From positions 1 through 16,744 of the forward strand of contig CAYUYV010000111.1 in assembly GCA_964449455.1 (NCBI GenBank): a DNA stretch of 16,744 nt, in the 5' to 3' direction. Position 1 is the stretch's first letter; every line of letters starts with the position of its first letter. This document shows positions 1-7,522 of this stretch, in pieces. A model generated the notes under the pieces. It was not told the origin of the DNA and searched no databases. It saw nothing but the letters and a program-made list of their open reading frames with translations. A program made the translations under genes and the position numbers. Origin of the DNA: CAYUYV01 sp964449455 (lineage in GTDB: Bacteria; Pseudomonadota; Alphaproteobacteria; JAJFIK01).

Positions 1-53
1 ATTCGCTACGGAGCCCGCCGATCATGCGGGCGAATTCCTGACCCGCCACACTA
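1..53 (-). repeat. Palindromic intergenic repeat, left copy (truncated by the window edge)
   Basis: Positions 1-53 match the reverse complement of 16499-16551 at 50 of 53 bases; the differences are at 16, 26 and 48. Inside the copy, ATTCGC (1-6) pairs with GCGAAT (30-35), and CCCGC (14-18) pairs with GCGGG (26-30) around the loop CGATCAT. The right copy shows that the full element is a long hairpin whose outer arm ends in GCCTGACCC. By analogy, the missing outer arm of this copy should lie just left of base 1. Read on the minus strand, the repeat starts with TAG, which is the stop codon of the synthase-fold gene. It looks like a dispersed palindromic element of the REP class. Its family is not recognised. 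Confidence 0.8.
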
Positions 54-932
54 GAAGCGTTTGCGTGATGCAGCCCACAGAATCTGAATGAGCTTTGTGG
101 CCGTTCCCGGGGCGGCCGGTGTGGCCAGGGGCGTGGCCGCCGCGCGCTCGACCCGGGCCATATAGGCCGGCGCCAGACGCACGTAACACAGCGCCGGACG
201 CAGCCGTGGCGGAACCGTTTGTCCGGCCAGCCGGCCCCAGAGCATCCTCAAAATCGCGGCTTCATCGCGAATGACATCCTGCAAGGCCTCCATGGCAGCG
301 CCAGACAGGGCGCCGCCGAAAAGGGCTTCCACGGAAATGCCTTTGCGCTCCAGCGTCTCCCGAGGCACCACAAGGCGGCGCCGCGAGGCCCAATAGGCGA
401 GAGAGCGCAACAGACCCAACTGGGCCCAAAGGCTGCCGGCCTGATCCGCAAGCGCCAGATCCTTGCTGTCGGGTGGCTCCGGGTGACACAGCAGGGCGGC
501 CGCCGCCCGCATTAAGGCCCCACCCGTGGCCAGACCATAGGCGTCCCGGTCCTCCGCCCGCTCAAAGGGCACCTCCTCAAAGTCGCCGTCCCGCCCATCA
601 ATGAGCGGCATCAGCGCTTCGGCGGACAGACCCCGGGTCATTGCGGGCGCCAGGGCGCGGACGACCGGATGGTCAGGGATAGACCCGTCACCCTCCCTCA
701 CTGCCAAGGCCTCAACCGCTTCGCGCCACCATTGCTGCCGGATCGCGCCCAGCATGGGCTCGTTCACCAGCTCCGGGATCCGGGCGACCTCGTGATGGAA
801 GGCGTAAAGGGCAATGAGATCGGCCCGCCGCTCGGCCGGTGCCAGGAGGGCCGCGAAGAAGCGGTCCGGATCGGAGCGGCGGACCAGATCCAGGCAATAA
901 GCGAATGACGGGTCTTCCGCCATGGATTGCAT
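51..932 (-). CDS. Squalene/phytoene synthase family protein, NDUFAF6-like
   Basis: This 293-residue protein has the all-helical trans-isoprenyl-diphosphate synthase fold as seen in the alphaproteobacterial relatives of NDUFAF6, a mitochondrial complex I assembly factor. Supporting stretches are ALYAFHHEVARI (41-52), IRQQWWREA (64-72), the ATGGAL block near 135-140 and the LLRSLAYWASRRRLVVP block near 174-190. Catalytic squalene and phytoene synthases carry an Asp-rich DxxxD motif where this protein has FHHEVAR, so it probably does not condense prenyl diphosphates. A role in complex I assembly or membrane lipid binding is inference. The frame stays open upstream to 1205, but that extension is Pro/Ser/Arg low-complexity sequence encoded by a tandem repeat, so the ATG at 932 (or 923) was preferred. 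No good Shine-Dalgarno supports any start. The TAG stop lies inside the palindromic repeat. Confidence 0.78.
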   Translation of the reverse strand: MQSMAEDPSFAYCLDLVRRSDPDRFFAALLAPAERRADLIALYAFHHEVARIPELVNEPMLGAIRQQWWREAVEALAVREGDGSIPDHPVVRALAPAMTRGLSAEALMPLIDGRDGDFEEVPFERAEDRDAYGLATGGALMRAAAALLCHPEPPDSKDLALADQAGSLWAQLGLLRSLAYWASRRRLVVPRETLERKGISVEALFGGALSGAAMEALQDVIRDEAAILRMLWGRLAGQTVPPRLRPALCYVRLAPAYMARVERAAATPLATPAAPGTATKLIQILWAASRKRF

Positions 933-1291
933 GGCGTCAGGACGGTGACTCGCGGATTGAGCGCTTGGCGCCGTTACCGGGTTTCCTGGCACCAGATTTC
1001 CTGGCATCGGGTTTCGTGACATCGGGTTTCCTGGACGCGAAGACGGGGGGTTTCCTGGACGCGAAGACGGGCGGCATTGAGCCCGTTTCCCCATGGACAG
1101 TGCGACAGACAGGGGACAGGCGGACGCCACGCGCGAACAAATGGTTGAACTCGGCTTCAAAAGGAACATTGTCTTCTCGGGGACCAGGTCAACGAATGGA
1201 ACCATGCCGCGCCGTGGTCCGCTCCCCGGTCCCGTGTGCCGCGCACAGGCGGCGCCTTCCTTTGGATTCCTCCGACACGAAGAGGCTTACC
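933..1291. other. Divergent intergenic region between the synthase-fold gene and sodB
   Basis: This 359-bp stretch separates two divergently oriented genes and should hold both promoters. The most visible content is the tandem-repeat patch at 978-1071. The remainder, about 1072-1291, is ordinary GC-rich sequence in which no convincing -35/-10 pair, operator or riboswitch could be identified. Both flanking reading frames stay open across it, which is common in GC-rich DNA. The encoded peptides are low-complexity and were not annotated as coding. An AGAGG about ten bases before the sodB ATG is a plausible ribosome binding site. Confidence 0.6.
978..1071. repeat. Tandem repeats: four 15-bp units then two 24-bp units
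   Basis: Four 15-bp units run from 978-992, 993-1007, 1008-1022 and 1023-1037, each a variant of CGGGTTTCCTGGCAT. The last merges into a perfect 24-bp direct duplication (1024-1047 and 1048-1071) that shares the GGGTTTCCTGGACG core and ends in CGAAGACGGG. All units are multiples of three, so both strands stay open. The minus strand would read as Arg-Pro-Gly-Asn-Pro-like repeats before the synthase-fold protein, and the plus strand as Gly-Phe-Leu-Asp-Ala-like repeats. The array may have grown by slippage. Whether it affects transcription of either neighbour is unknown. Confidence 0.85.
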
Positions 1292-1897
1292 ATGGCTTTC
1301 ACGCTTCCCGATCTGCCTTATGCGAAAGATGCGCTGGCTCCGCATATGGGCGCTGAGACGGTCGAGCTGCACCACGACAAGCACCACAACACCTATGTGG
1401 TCAACGCCAACAAGCTGATCGAAGGCACCGGCCTTGAAGGCAAAAGCCTCGAAGAGGTCGTGATGGCGTCCTATGGGACGAACCAGGGCCTGTTCAACAA
1501 TGCCGCCCAGCACTGGAACCACATCGAGTTTTGGAAATGGATGACGCCGAAGCAAACCGGCATCCCGGGCAATCTGGAAGCCAAGCTGGCGGAAGATTTC
1601 GGCTCCGTCGACAAGTTCAAGGAGGACTTCGTCCAGGCCGGCGCCACCCAGTTCGGCTCCGGCTGGTGCTGGCTGGTTCTGAATGCCGAGGGCAAGCTTG
1701 AAGTGACGAAAACGCCGAATGCGGAAAATCCGCTGGTGCACGGCCAAACGCCGCTCCTCGGATGCGACGTGTGGGAACACTCTTACTATCTCGATTTCCG
1801 CAATCGCCGTCCGGACTATGTCAAGAGCTGGGTCGACACTCTCGTCAACTGGGAATATGTCGCCGAGCTGTTCGAGAAAGTCGCCAAGGCGGCCTGA
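1292..1897 (+). CDS. sodB: Superoxide dismutase, Fe type
   Basis: This 201-residue protein converts superoxide to hydrogen peroxide and oxygen, most likely as a cytoplasmic dimer since no signal peptide is visible. The four metal ligands of the Fe/Mn family are all present: His27 (ELHHDKHH), His77 (AAQHWNH), Asp159 and His163 (DVWEHSYYLD). Gln73 in AAQxWNH is the outer-sphere glutamine placement typical of iron-dependent enzymes, while Mn enzymes usually have Gly here and the Gln elsewhere. The full length matches E. coli SodB, whose start MSFELPALPYAKDALAPH is closely paralleled here. The ATG at 1292 was chosen by this alignment, and the in-frame extension back to 839 is rejected. The gene is monocistronic, with a strong terminator directly downstream. 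Cofactor preference is predicted from residues only. Confidence 0.97.
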   Translation: MAFTLPDLPYAKDALAPHMGAETVELHHDKHHNTYVVNANKLIEGTGLEGKSLEEVVMASYGTNQGLFNNAAQHWNHIEFWKWMTPKQTGIPGNLEAKLAEDFGSVDKFKEDFVQAGATQFGSGWCWLVLNAEGKLEVTKTPNAENPLVHGQTPLLGCDVWEHSYYLDFRNRRPDYVKSWVDTLVNWEYVAELFEKVAKAA

Positions 1898-1912
1898 TCT
1901 TGCTGACCACGC

Positions 1913-1940
1913 GCCGGGCCGCAAGACGGCCCGGCATTTT
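1913..1940 (+). terminator. Rho-independent terminator of sodB
   Basis: A perfect 9-bp GC-rich stem, GCCGGGCCG (1913-1921) and CGGCCCGGC (1927-1935), closes a CAAGA loop and is followed by ATTTTCC. It starts 15 bp after the sodB stop. The T-tract is short but lies only on the plus-strand side, so it should end sodB transcription and not that of the convergent crotonase gene. Confidence 0.88.
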
Positions 1941-1968
1941 CCTCCCCTCCCGGCGTCTTTTGTGGGGC

Positions 1969-2745
1969 TCAGTCCTCTGCCACCCAGGACGGCTTGCGGC
2001 GCTCCCGGAAAGCCGCAATCCCCTCAGCGGCCTCCTCAGAGCGAAACACGCGCCCGCTCCATTCGGCCGTCTCCGCAAATGCATCCCTAACGGATAAATC
2101 TGGGACCCGACGGATCAGTTTCTTGCACTCCGCAATGGCCTGGGGACCGCCAAGCGCGATCATGGCAACTTGTTCCTCAACAGCGGCGGTGAGCTCACCC
2201 GGGTTGACGGCTTGGTGTGCAAGGCCCATGGCCACGGCGTCGCTCCCCGTGAACCGTTCCCCGGTCAAGAACAGCTTTGTTGCGTGATGGGCGCCGAGCT
2301 TCGGCAGGCAGACGACGGAAATGATCGCGGGGATGACGCCGATGCGCACCTCGCTGAAGCTAAACGGCACATCCGCCAGGGTGATCACGATATCCGAAGC
2401 CCCGATCAGGCCGAGACCGCCGGCAAAGGCCGCACCATTCACGGCAGCGATGACCGGTTTGGAACTGTCCAGAATGGTCGCCAGAACATCCTGATACGGA
2501 ACGGCGCGGCCACCCGACGCAGACTGGCCCGGCGGGTTCTTCAGGTCAGCGCCGGCACAAAAGGCGGGACCATTCCCTGTAATGACGATGCAGCGCACCG
2601 CCGGATCTCCATTCGCGCTATGCAAATGGTCAAACAGTTGGTTGACCAGATCCGTCGAGAGGGCGTTGCGGTTTTCCGGGCGGTTGAGGGTGATCCACGC
2701 TGCGCCATTTCGAAGGTCATAAAGGGTTTCTGGCGCATCCGTCAT
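1969..2745 (-). CDS. Enoyl-CoA hydratase/isomerase (crotonase) family, methylglutaconyl-CoA hydratase-like
   Basis: This 258-residue crotonase-fold protein has the family layout: NRPENRNAL (21-29), the oxyanion-hole CAGADL (63-68), the second oxyanion turn FAGGLGL (107-113), and SEVRIGVIPA (131-140). The general acid/base Glu equivalent to rat hydratase Glu164 is present as Glu132. The residue equivalent to the second catalytic Glu, Glu144, is Gly112. SEVRxGxIPAxIS after a Gly-only turn is recalled from 3-methylglutaconyl-CoA hydratase (LiuC) and isohexenylglutaconyl-CoA hydratase-like enzymes of leucine and terpene catabolism, so that branch is favoured over fatty-acid beta-oxidation hydratases. 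No other liu or atu gene is present to confirm this. The ATG at 2745 has a GGGAGG ribosome binding site about ten bases upstream. The gene lies 69 bp downstream of the secretion adaptor on the same strand. Confidence 0.9.
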   Translation of the reverse strand: MTDAPETLYDLRNGAAWITLNRPENRNALSTDLVNQLFDHLHSANGDPAVRCIVITGNGPAFCAGADLKNPPGQSASGGRAVPYQDVLATILDSSKPVIAAVNGAAFAGGLGLIGASDIVITLADVPFSFSEVRIGVIPAIISVVCLPKLGAHHATKLFLTGERFTGSDAVAMGLAHQAVNPGELTAAVEEQVAMIALGGPQAIAECKKLIRRVPDLSVRDAFAETAEWSGRVFRSEEAAEGIAAFRERRKPSWVAED

Positions 2746-2781
2746 GGCTCTTTAGCCTCCCAGCCTTTTCATGTCCCGCCC

Positions 2782-2831
2782 CGATGGGGCCTGGCGCGAT
2801 GGGACCTGGCGCGATCAATTCTCACGCCAGG
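2782..2831. repeat. 15-bp direct duplication with a hairpin across the adaptor stop codon
   Basis: CGATGGGGCCTGGCG (2782-2796) is followed directly by CGATGGGACCTGGCG (2797-2811), a tandem duplication with one mismatch. The second unit's CCTGGCG (2805-2811) is complementary to CGCCAGG (2825-2831), giving a 7-bp stem whose loop contains the TGA stop of the adaptor gene (2815-2817). No T-tract follows on the minus strand, so this is not a classical terminator. It could stabilise the mRNA end or separate the adaptor from the crotonase gene, but that is inference. Confidence 0.65.
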
Positions 2832-5589
2832 CCCGTCCGAAACTGTCGGTCAGCGGACCGACAAGATATTTGAAGGGCGTGCGGCTCCCTGTATTGATGA
2901 AGGCTTCCGCCGGCATGCCCGGTGTCAGGGTTAACTCCTGGAGGGCCGGGAATGTCTGATCAAGTTCCACTCGGGCGATGAAATAGGGCTGGCCCGTGCG
3001 CTCATCATCGCGGCGGTCGGCGGCGACATAGATCACCTTGCCGGGGATCTTGCCAAGCTCGCGCTGGGAGAAAGCCGATAACTGAACATCGGCCTGCTGA
3101 TTGACGGTCACGGAATCGATATCCTGGGGCTGGAGCCGGACCTCGACCACAAGTGAATCCTCGTCCGGAACAATTTCCATCAGGACCTCGCCAGGACGGA
3201 TCACAGCACCAACCGTGTGCACCGACAATCCGACCACGATGCCACTGACGGGCGCCGCAATCTCCGTCCGCTCAAGGGTGTCCGCCATCATGCTGACTTC
3301 ATTTCCGGACTCAAAGGCCTGACGCTCCCACTCCTCCATCTCTTCCAGCACCTTGTCGCGGTAGGTGCTGATCTCCTGGGTGATACGCAGATTGGTTTCC
3401 GTCACGCCTTGTTCGGCTTGGGCAATCCGGGCCAGGGTCCCTGCCCGCTCCGCCTCGACCTCCGCCAGCTCACGCTCCAAAGCATTGACCCGCGTGCGCG
3501 CCGCAAAGCCCTTTTGAAGCAATTCCCGAAGACCAGAAATCTCCTGGGACAGAAGGTTTGCCCGGCGTCCATTTGCCGATGCCTGGGTCGTCAGTCCCGT
3601 GATTTCCGACTTGAGCTGCTCGATCCGCTGCTCCAGCAGGGAAATCTGCCCTTCGTGAAGACTGCGCCGGGTGGTGAACGCCTCAAGCTGGCTTTCGAGC
3701 AGTGTCCTGATCTCCGGATCGTTTTGCCGGGTCAGCAGATCCTGCGGAAAGGGGATCGCCTGGAGCCGGTCCCGCTCGGCCATGAGGCGGGCAACCGTCG
3801 CCCGCGCTTCATCAAAGCGCCGTTCCGAAATCGAGTAGCGGGCTAGTTCGCGGGTGCCATCAAGACGCATCAACGGCGTGCCAGCCGTGACAAAATCCCC
3901 ATCCTTGACCAGGATATCGCGGATGATCCCGCCTTCGAGATGCTGCACTTCCTTACTTTTTGTGGACACGGTCAGGGAGCCGGGGGCAATCACGGCACTG
4001 TCAAGCTGTGCAGCGAGCGACCAGGTGCCGAACAAGCCAAAGGTGATAAAGACGACGAAGAGACCGCCGCGGATCGGTTTGCGGAAGGATGATGGTCCTT
4101 GATCATCCGTGTTCAATATTTTTTCAATGAAGCCCAGCACGCCGCTGGCGGCCTTGTCGTCAGAGGGACCCTCATCCATTGGTTCGGGACGCGGCGGCGC
4201 GCGGCGGGCCTTCTTCTTCGGGCCACTGCGCCACCACGGCCTTTTTCGTTTGGCCCGCCTTCTGGGCGGCGGCGGATCGTAGACATCGGACGACGGGGCC
4301 GCCGCAGCCAGGGGAGCTGCCCCCTCATCATCGTCCATGGTCTCACCGAGACGGTCCGCAGGCGCCTCATAGGCCGCGCCTTGGGCCTGATGGGCCGCGC
4401 CTTGGGCCTCGTATGGCGGGACCTCGTCCGCACGCCGCATTCCCCGGTTCAAAGGCAGGACGGACTCATCCGCGTCGTTCGGGTCAACACCGCGAAGCTG
4501 GTCGACCTGCCGCGGTGGCTCGCCCCGCCGGGGTGGCTCGCCCCGCTGGGATTGCTCTGGGTGATGATCCATGTCCGGTTCATGAATAGGCTGAGGTGCG
4601 CCCTTGGCTTGTGCGGCCGGATTTGCTTCGCCTCGCACAGGCCCATCCTGTTCATCCGCTGGCTGATCGGGTGATCCCACGTGCTCAAGCGGGTTTTGGA
4701 CCGCTGATGGGTCGGCCGCATGCTCCATGGACTGCTCAGGATCTGGCTCCGGCACGGGTGCGACATGGGGTCTGTCGGACGAGGGCAGATCGGACCATTG
4801 CCGATCATGGGCCCCGTCACTACCAGCAACACTGGGCCCCCGGTCAACACGGGCAAGGCCCTCAAGGCCCGGTGCGTCTTCAGACGGAGCGAATGCAGCG
4901 GGCGAGGCCTGAATGCTGTTGTTCGCGGGATCGGCAGACCCCGAGTGGGTGGGCGGCGCACCATCATGGTCCGCAAAGGAACCATCAGACCACCGCTGAT
5001 CCGGTTGGACCTCACCTTGCCGACTGGGGGAAGGCGTCACCCGCGCCAGGCCTTCAAGACCGGGGGCTGCGGCAGGCACTTCAGGGGCCCCATCCGCATC
5101 CGGTTTCCATTCCTCTGCGCCGGACATGGCCCGGATCGGCCAAGGGGCGGGCACATCCCCATTTGAGCGGATCCCTCCAGCCTGACCATGGCCCGCTTCG
5201 CTCCTTGGCCGCGCCACGGGGCGCATCACACTGTCGTCGTCGTGGCGGGGCGGCGCCGGGCGGCGCTTTGGTTTCCGGGTGCTGGACCTGAAAAGGCCAA
5301 AGCCTGACTTTTTCTTTTTCGCCGGGCGCTTGAGCACGGCGCGGTCGGGGCGGCGATCCTCCTCGTCCCAACTATCTTCGAAACGGTCCTGTGCGAACCG
5401 ATCCTCCGGGGTGCGGTCCGGGCCATCGCGACCCCAGTCATCGTCCTCGTCCTCCGCGTCACGCGATGACAGGATGGACCAGTCCTCATCGAGAGGATCA
5501 CGATCGTCCCAATCGCCATCGCGCGGTCCGCCGCGGCGGCCGCCGGAGCTTCCCCGGGAGCGCCCCGGCTTTTTGCCAAACAAGCCCAT
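2815..5589 (-). CDS. Type I secretion periplasmic adaptor (HlyD family) with ~495-aa disordered cytoplasmic N-terminus
   Basis: The C-terminal ~430 residues are a standard HlyD/PrtE membrane-fusion protein. There is one membrane helix (about 509-529), the conserved EVQHLEGGIIRDILVKDGD half-lipoyl block (547-565), a long alpha-hairpin coiled coil (about 585-745), the returning AAPVSGIVVGLSVHTVG block, and the C-terminal TLTPGMPAEAFI barrel motif. It should link the PrtD-type exporter to an outer-membrane TolC channel. Residues 1-500 are unusual. Usual adaptors have a few tens of residues before the helix; this one has about 500 low-complexity residues with acidic runs (24-80), Lys/Arg clusters (87-110, 443-468) and internal repeats (PGLEGLARV at 176-184 and 240-248, RGEPP at 349-358, AQGAA at 395-405). 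The start has a GAGGAG site ten bases upstream. Met471 would give a normal-length protein but lacks a visible ribosome binding site. Confidence 0.9.
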   Translation of the reverse strand: MGLFGKKPGRSRGSSGGRRGGPRDGDWDDRDPLDEDWSILSSRDAEDEDDDWGRDGPDRTPEDRFAQDRFEDSWDEEDRRPDRAVLKRPAKKKKSGFGLFRSSTRKPKRRPAPPRHDDDSVMRPVARPRSEAGHGQAGGIRSNGDVPAPWPIRAMSGAEEWKPDADGAPEVPAAAPGLEGLARVTPSPSRQGEVQPDQRWSDGSFADHDGAPPTHSGSADPANNSIQASPAAFAPSEDAPGLEGLARVDRGPSVAGSDGAHDRQWSDLPSSDRPHVAPVPEPDPEQSMEHAADPSAVQNPLEHVGSPDQPADEQDGPVRGEANPAAQAKGAPQPIHEPDMDHHPEQSQRGEPPRRGEPPRQVDQLRGVDPNDADESVLPLNRGMRRADEVPPYEAQGAAHQAQGAAYEAPADRLGETMDDDEGAAPLAAAAPSSDVYDPPPPRRRAKRKRPWWRSGPKKKARRAPPRPEPMDEGPSDDKAASGVLGFIEKILNTDDQGPSSFRKPIRGGLFVVFITFGLFGTWSLAAQLDSAVIAPGSLTVSTKSKEVQHLEGGIIRDILVKDGDFVTAGTPLMRLDGTRELARYSISERRFDEARATVARLMAERDRLQAIPFPQDLLTRQNDPEIRTLLESQLEAFTTRRSLHEGQISLLEQRIEQLKSEITGLTTQASANGRRANLLSQEISGLRELLQKGFAARTRVNALERELAEVEAERAGTLARIAQAEQGVTETNLRITQEISTYRDKVLEEMEEWERQAFESGNEVSMMADTLERTEIAAPVSGIVVGLSVHTVGAVIRPGEVLMEIVPDEDSLVVEVRLQPQDIDSVTVNQQADVQLSAFSQRELGKIPGKVIYVAADRRDDERTGQPYFIARVELDQTFPALQELTLTPGMPAEAFINTGSRTPFKYLVGPLTDSFGRAWREN

Positions 5590-5599
5590 GGATGTGTAA

Positions 5600-5620
5600 C
5601 TCCTCGTCAGCGGTGACGAG
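5600..5620 (-). promoter_or_regulatory. Hairpin overlapping the adaptor ribosome binding site
   Basis: On the minus strand, CTCGTCA (5620-5614) and TGACGAG (5609-5603) form a perfect 7-bp stem with a four-base CCGC loop. The Shine-Dalgarno GAGGAG (5605-5600) begins inside the 3' arm of the stem, so half of it is paired when the hairpin forms. The hairpin lies in the 61-bp gap between the exporter stop and the adaptor start. It may lower or couple adaptor translation relative to the exporter. Function is inferred from structure only. Confidence 0.55.
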
Positions 5621-5650
5621 GCCGCATGACGCCTCGCCCGCCGAAAGCCC

Positions 5651-7393
5651 TCAGCCAGACGCGGCTTTCACGCGCGGATCATTGGCCGGTTTTTGTCCGC
5701 CACCAGATGACATCTGCTTCAACACTTCGTCGGCCTTGCCAAGATTGGCGATCTGGCCGTCCCGCAGCACCAGGAGGCGGTCCGCCAGCGCAAGCATTGG
5801 CCGCCGGTGGCAGATAAGGACGATGGTGGTGCCCTTCCCCTTTAGAGTGCGCAGCGTTTCCATGAGGGCCGCCTCGCCGCCCGCATCGAGATGGGTATTG
5901 GGCTCATCAAGCACCAAAAGAGCGGGCCGGCCATAGATCGCGCGCGCGAGGTGAATGCGCTGGCGCTGGCCAGCCGACAGCCACACACCGCCATGCCCGA
6001 CCCGGGTCTCATAGCCATTTTCCAGCCGCAGAATGAATTCGTGGACGCCGGCGAGTTCGGCCGCTTCCAGCACTGCTTCGGAATTCATCTGACCGAACCG
6101 GGCGATGTTTTGAGCGATGGTGCCTTCGAACATGTCGCAGTCCTGGGGCACGAAGCCCACATGGGTGCCGAGGGATTCCTTGTCCCATTTGGCAACATCG
6201 GCGCCATCGAGCCGGACGGCGCCGCTCATGGGCTGCCAGATACCGATGATCATATGGGCCAGGGTCGATTTTCCGGATCCGGACGGACCGCCGACGCCAA
6301 GAAACTCCCCCGCCTGGAGCGAGAAGGTCAGCTTTTTTAGCACCACGGTGCGCACACCCGGCGGCGCGCCGACAAGGTTCTCTACGGAGAGATGGCCCTT
6401 GGGCTTGGGCAGGGACAAGGCCTCCTCGGCCGGCGCGCAAAAGCGAATGAGGAAGTTCTTCAGCCGCGCATAAGCGTCCCGCGCGGCAATGATCTGTTTC
6501 CAACTGCCCACCGCCTGCTCAATCGGCGCCAAAGCTCGGCCGGATATGATGGACGCCGCCACAATCACACCGGGGCTGATTTCCTGACGCAGGGCCAGAA
6601 AAGCTCCCGTCCCAAGCATGGCAATCTGAAGGGACGGACGGACGAATTTCACCCAACCTTTGACAAGCCCCATCCGTTCGGAGGCGGAGGATTGTTCCGT
6701 ACCGGCCTTGCGATAGTGATCAAGCCATTGGCCCATCAGGCGTCCACCCATGCCCATGGCCTCAATGGCCGGGGCATTGCGCATGGTGGAGTCGATGAAC
6801 TGCATGCTTTTGGAGCGGTGGGCATGGGCGTTTTTGAGCGGGGTTCGGCTCATCAGTTCGGTCAACACGGCCAGCAAGCCCAGCAGAATGCAGCCCACAA
6901 AGGCAACAATCCCAAGCACCGGATGCATGAGGAAAATGATGAACAAGAATGCCGGGATCCAAGGCGTATCCATCAGGCTGGTCGGCCCCGGGCTCGCCAG
7001 AAATCCGGAAATCGTGTCGAGGTCTCGCACGGGCTGGGTCGCCTCGGCATGTTGGCCACGATTGAAGGAGCGCAGCACGCCAGAGAACAAATGCTGGTCG
7101 AGAACCCGCGAGATATGGCTGCCCATCCGGATCAGCACCTGGCTGCGATAATGCTCCAACGCGCCCATGGCAGCGAGCAGTCCCACACCGGCCAAAGTCA
7201 GATAAATGAGCGTTGCCGCGCTGCCGGAGGCGAGCACACGGTCATAGATCTGCAGCATGTAAATGGGGCTGACCAGCAGCAACAGATTGATGAAGATGCT
7301 GAAAATGAACGCCACACCGAAGATCTTGCGCGCGGTCTTTTTCAGGTCGACCACGACAGGATGATCGATGGCGGGTGTTCCAGGCTGAGCCAT
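5651..7393 (-). CDS. Type I secretion ABC exporter, permease/ATPase fusion (PrtD family)
   Basis: This 580-residue half-transporter has an N-terminal membrane domain (helices around 25-45, 60-78, 145-180 and 255-295) fused to an ATPase domain. Nucleotide-binding motifs are all visible: Walker A GPSGSGKST (369-377), Q-loop Gln417 in VGFVPQD, signature LSAGQRQR (472-479), Walker B LLVLDE (492-497) with Glu497, and switch His529. IYMLQIYDRVLASGS (44-58) and DEPNTHLD (496-503) are characteristic of PrtD/RsaD/AprD exporters. These lack the N-terminal peptidase-like domain found in HlyB, and so does this protein. It should export a C-terminally signalled, unfolded protein directly from the cytoplasm. 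No RTX or other substrate, and no TolC gene, occurs in the window. The signature has Ala where Gly is usual (LSGGQ). The adaptor follows 61 bp downstream and is probably cotranscribed. Confidence 0.95.
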   Translation of the reverse strand: MAQPGTPAIDHPVVVDLKKTARKIFGVAFIFSIFINLLLLVSPIYMLQIYDRVLASGSAATLIYLTLAGVGLLAAMGALEHYRSQVLIRMGSHISRVLDQHLFSGVLRSFNRGQHAEATQPVRDLDTISGFLASPGPTSLMDTPWIPAFLFIIFLMHPVLGIVAFVGCILLGLLAVLTELMSRTPLKNAHAHRSKSMQFIDSTMRNAPAIEAMGMGGRLMGQWLDHYRKAGTEQSSASERMGLVKGWVKFVRPSLQIAMLGTGAFLALRQEISPGVIVAASIISGRALAPIEQAVGSWKQIIAARDAYARLKNFLIRFCAPAEEALSLPKPKGHLSVENLVGAPPGVRTVVLKKLTFSLQAGEFLGVGGPSGSGKSTLAHMIIGIWQPMSGAVRLDGADVAKWDKESLGTHVGFVPQDCDMFEGTIAQNIARFGQMNSEAVLEAAELAGVHEFILRLENGYETRVGHGGVWLSAGQRQRIHLARAIYGRPALLVLDEPNTHLDAGGEAALMETLRTLKGKGTTIVLICHRRPMLALADRLLVLRDGQIANLGKADEVLKQMSSGGGQKPANDPRVKAASG

Positions 7394-7522
7394 TTAAATT
7401 CCATTGCGGGGTTGTGAGGCGCAGGACATTTCCCTTGAGAGTCCGGGATATGCCAGCCGAAATCAGCGGTTTCAAGCCTCTTAAAGCACGGGGCGGATTA
7501 CGATCCGTGCGTAAATATCTGT

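Noticed and set aside
933..1205. N-terminal extension of the synthase-fold gene back to the ATG at 1205
   Set aside because: The extra 91 residues are Pro/Ser/Arg low-complexity sequence from a tandem repeat, with no family similarity and no ribosome binding site. The possibility that it is translated is kept as a check in the repeat finding.
839..1291. In-frame upstream extension of sodB on the plus strand
   Set aside because: It reads through the tandem repeat and overlaps the synthase-fold gene in antisense. The SodB family starts at MAFTLPDLPY, at 1292.
2170..2934. Plus-strand open frame (254 codons) antisense to the crotonase gene
   Set aside because: It is the complementary frame of a well-supported crotonase and shows no domain.
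4179..5589. Treating the disordered N-terminus as a separate gene ahead of HlyD
   Set aside because: The frame is continuous from a good ribosome binding site at 5600-5605, and the internal Met471 has no visible ribosome binding site. An internal start remains possible.
6392..7417. Long plus-strand open frame (341 codons) antisense to the exporter gene
   Set aside because: It is a GC-rich shadow frame of PrtD, full of His/Gln/Gly, with no recognisable family.
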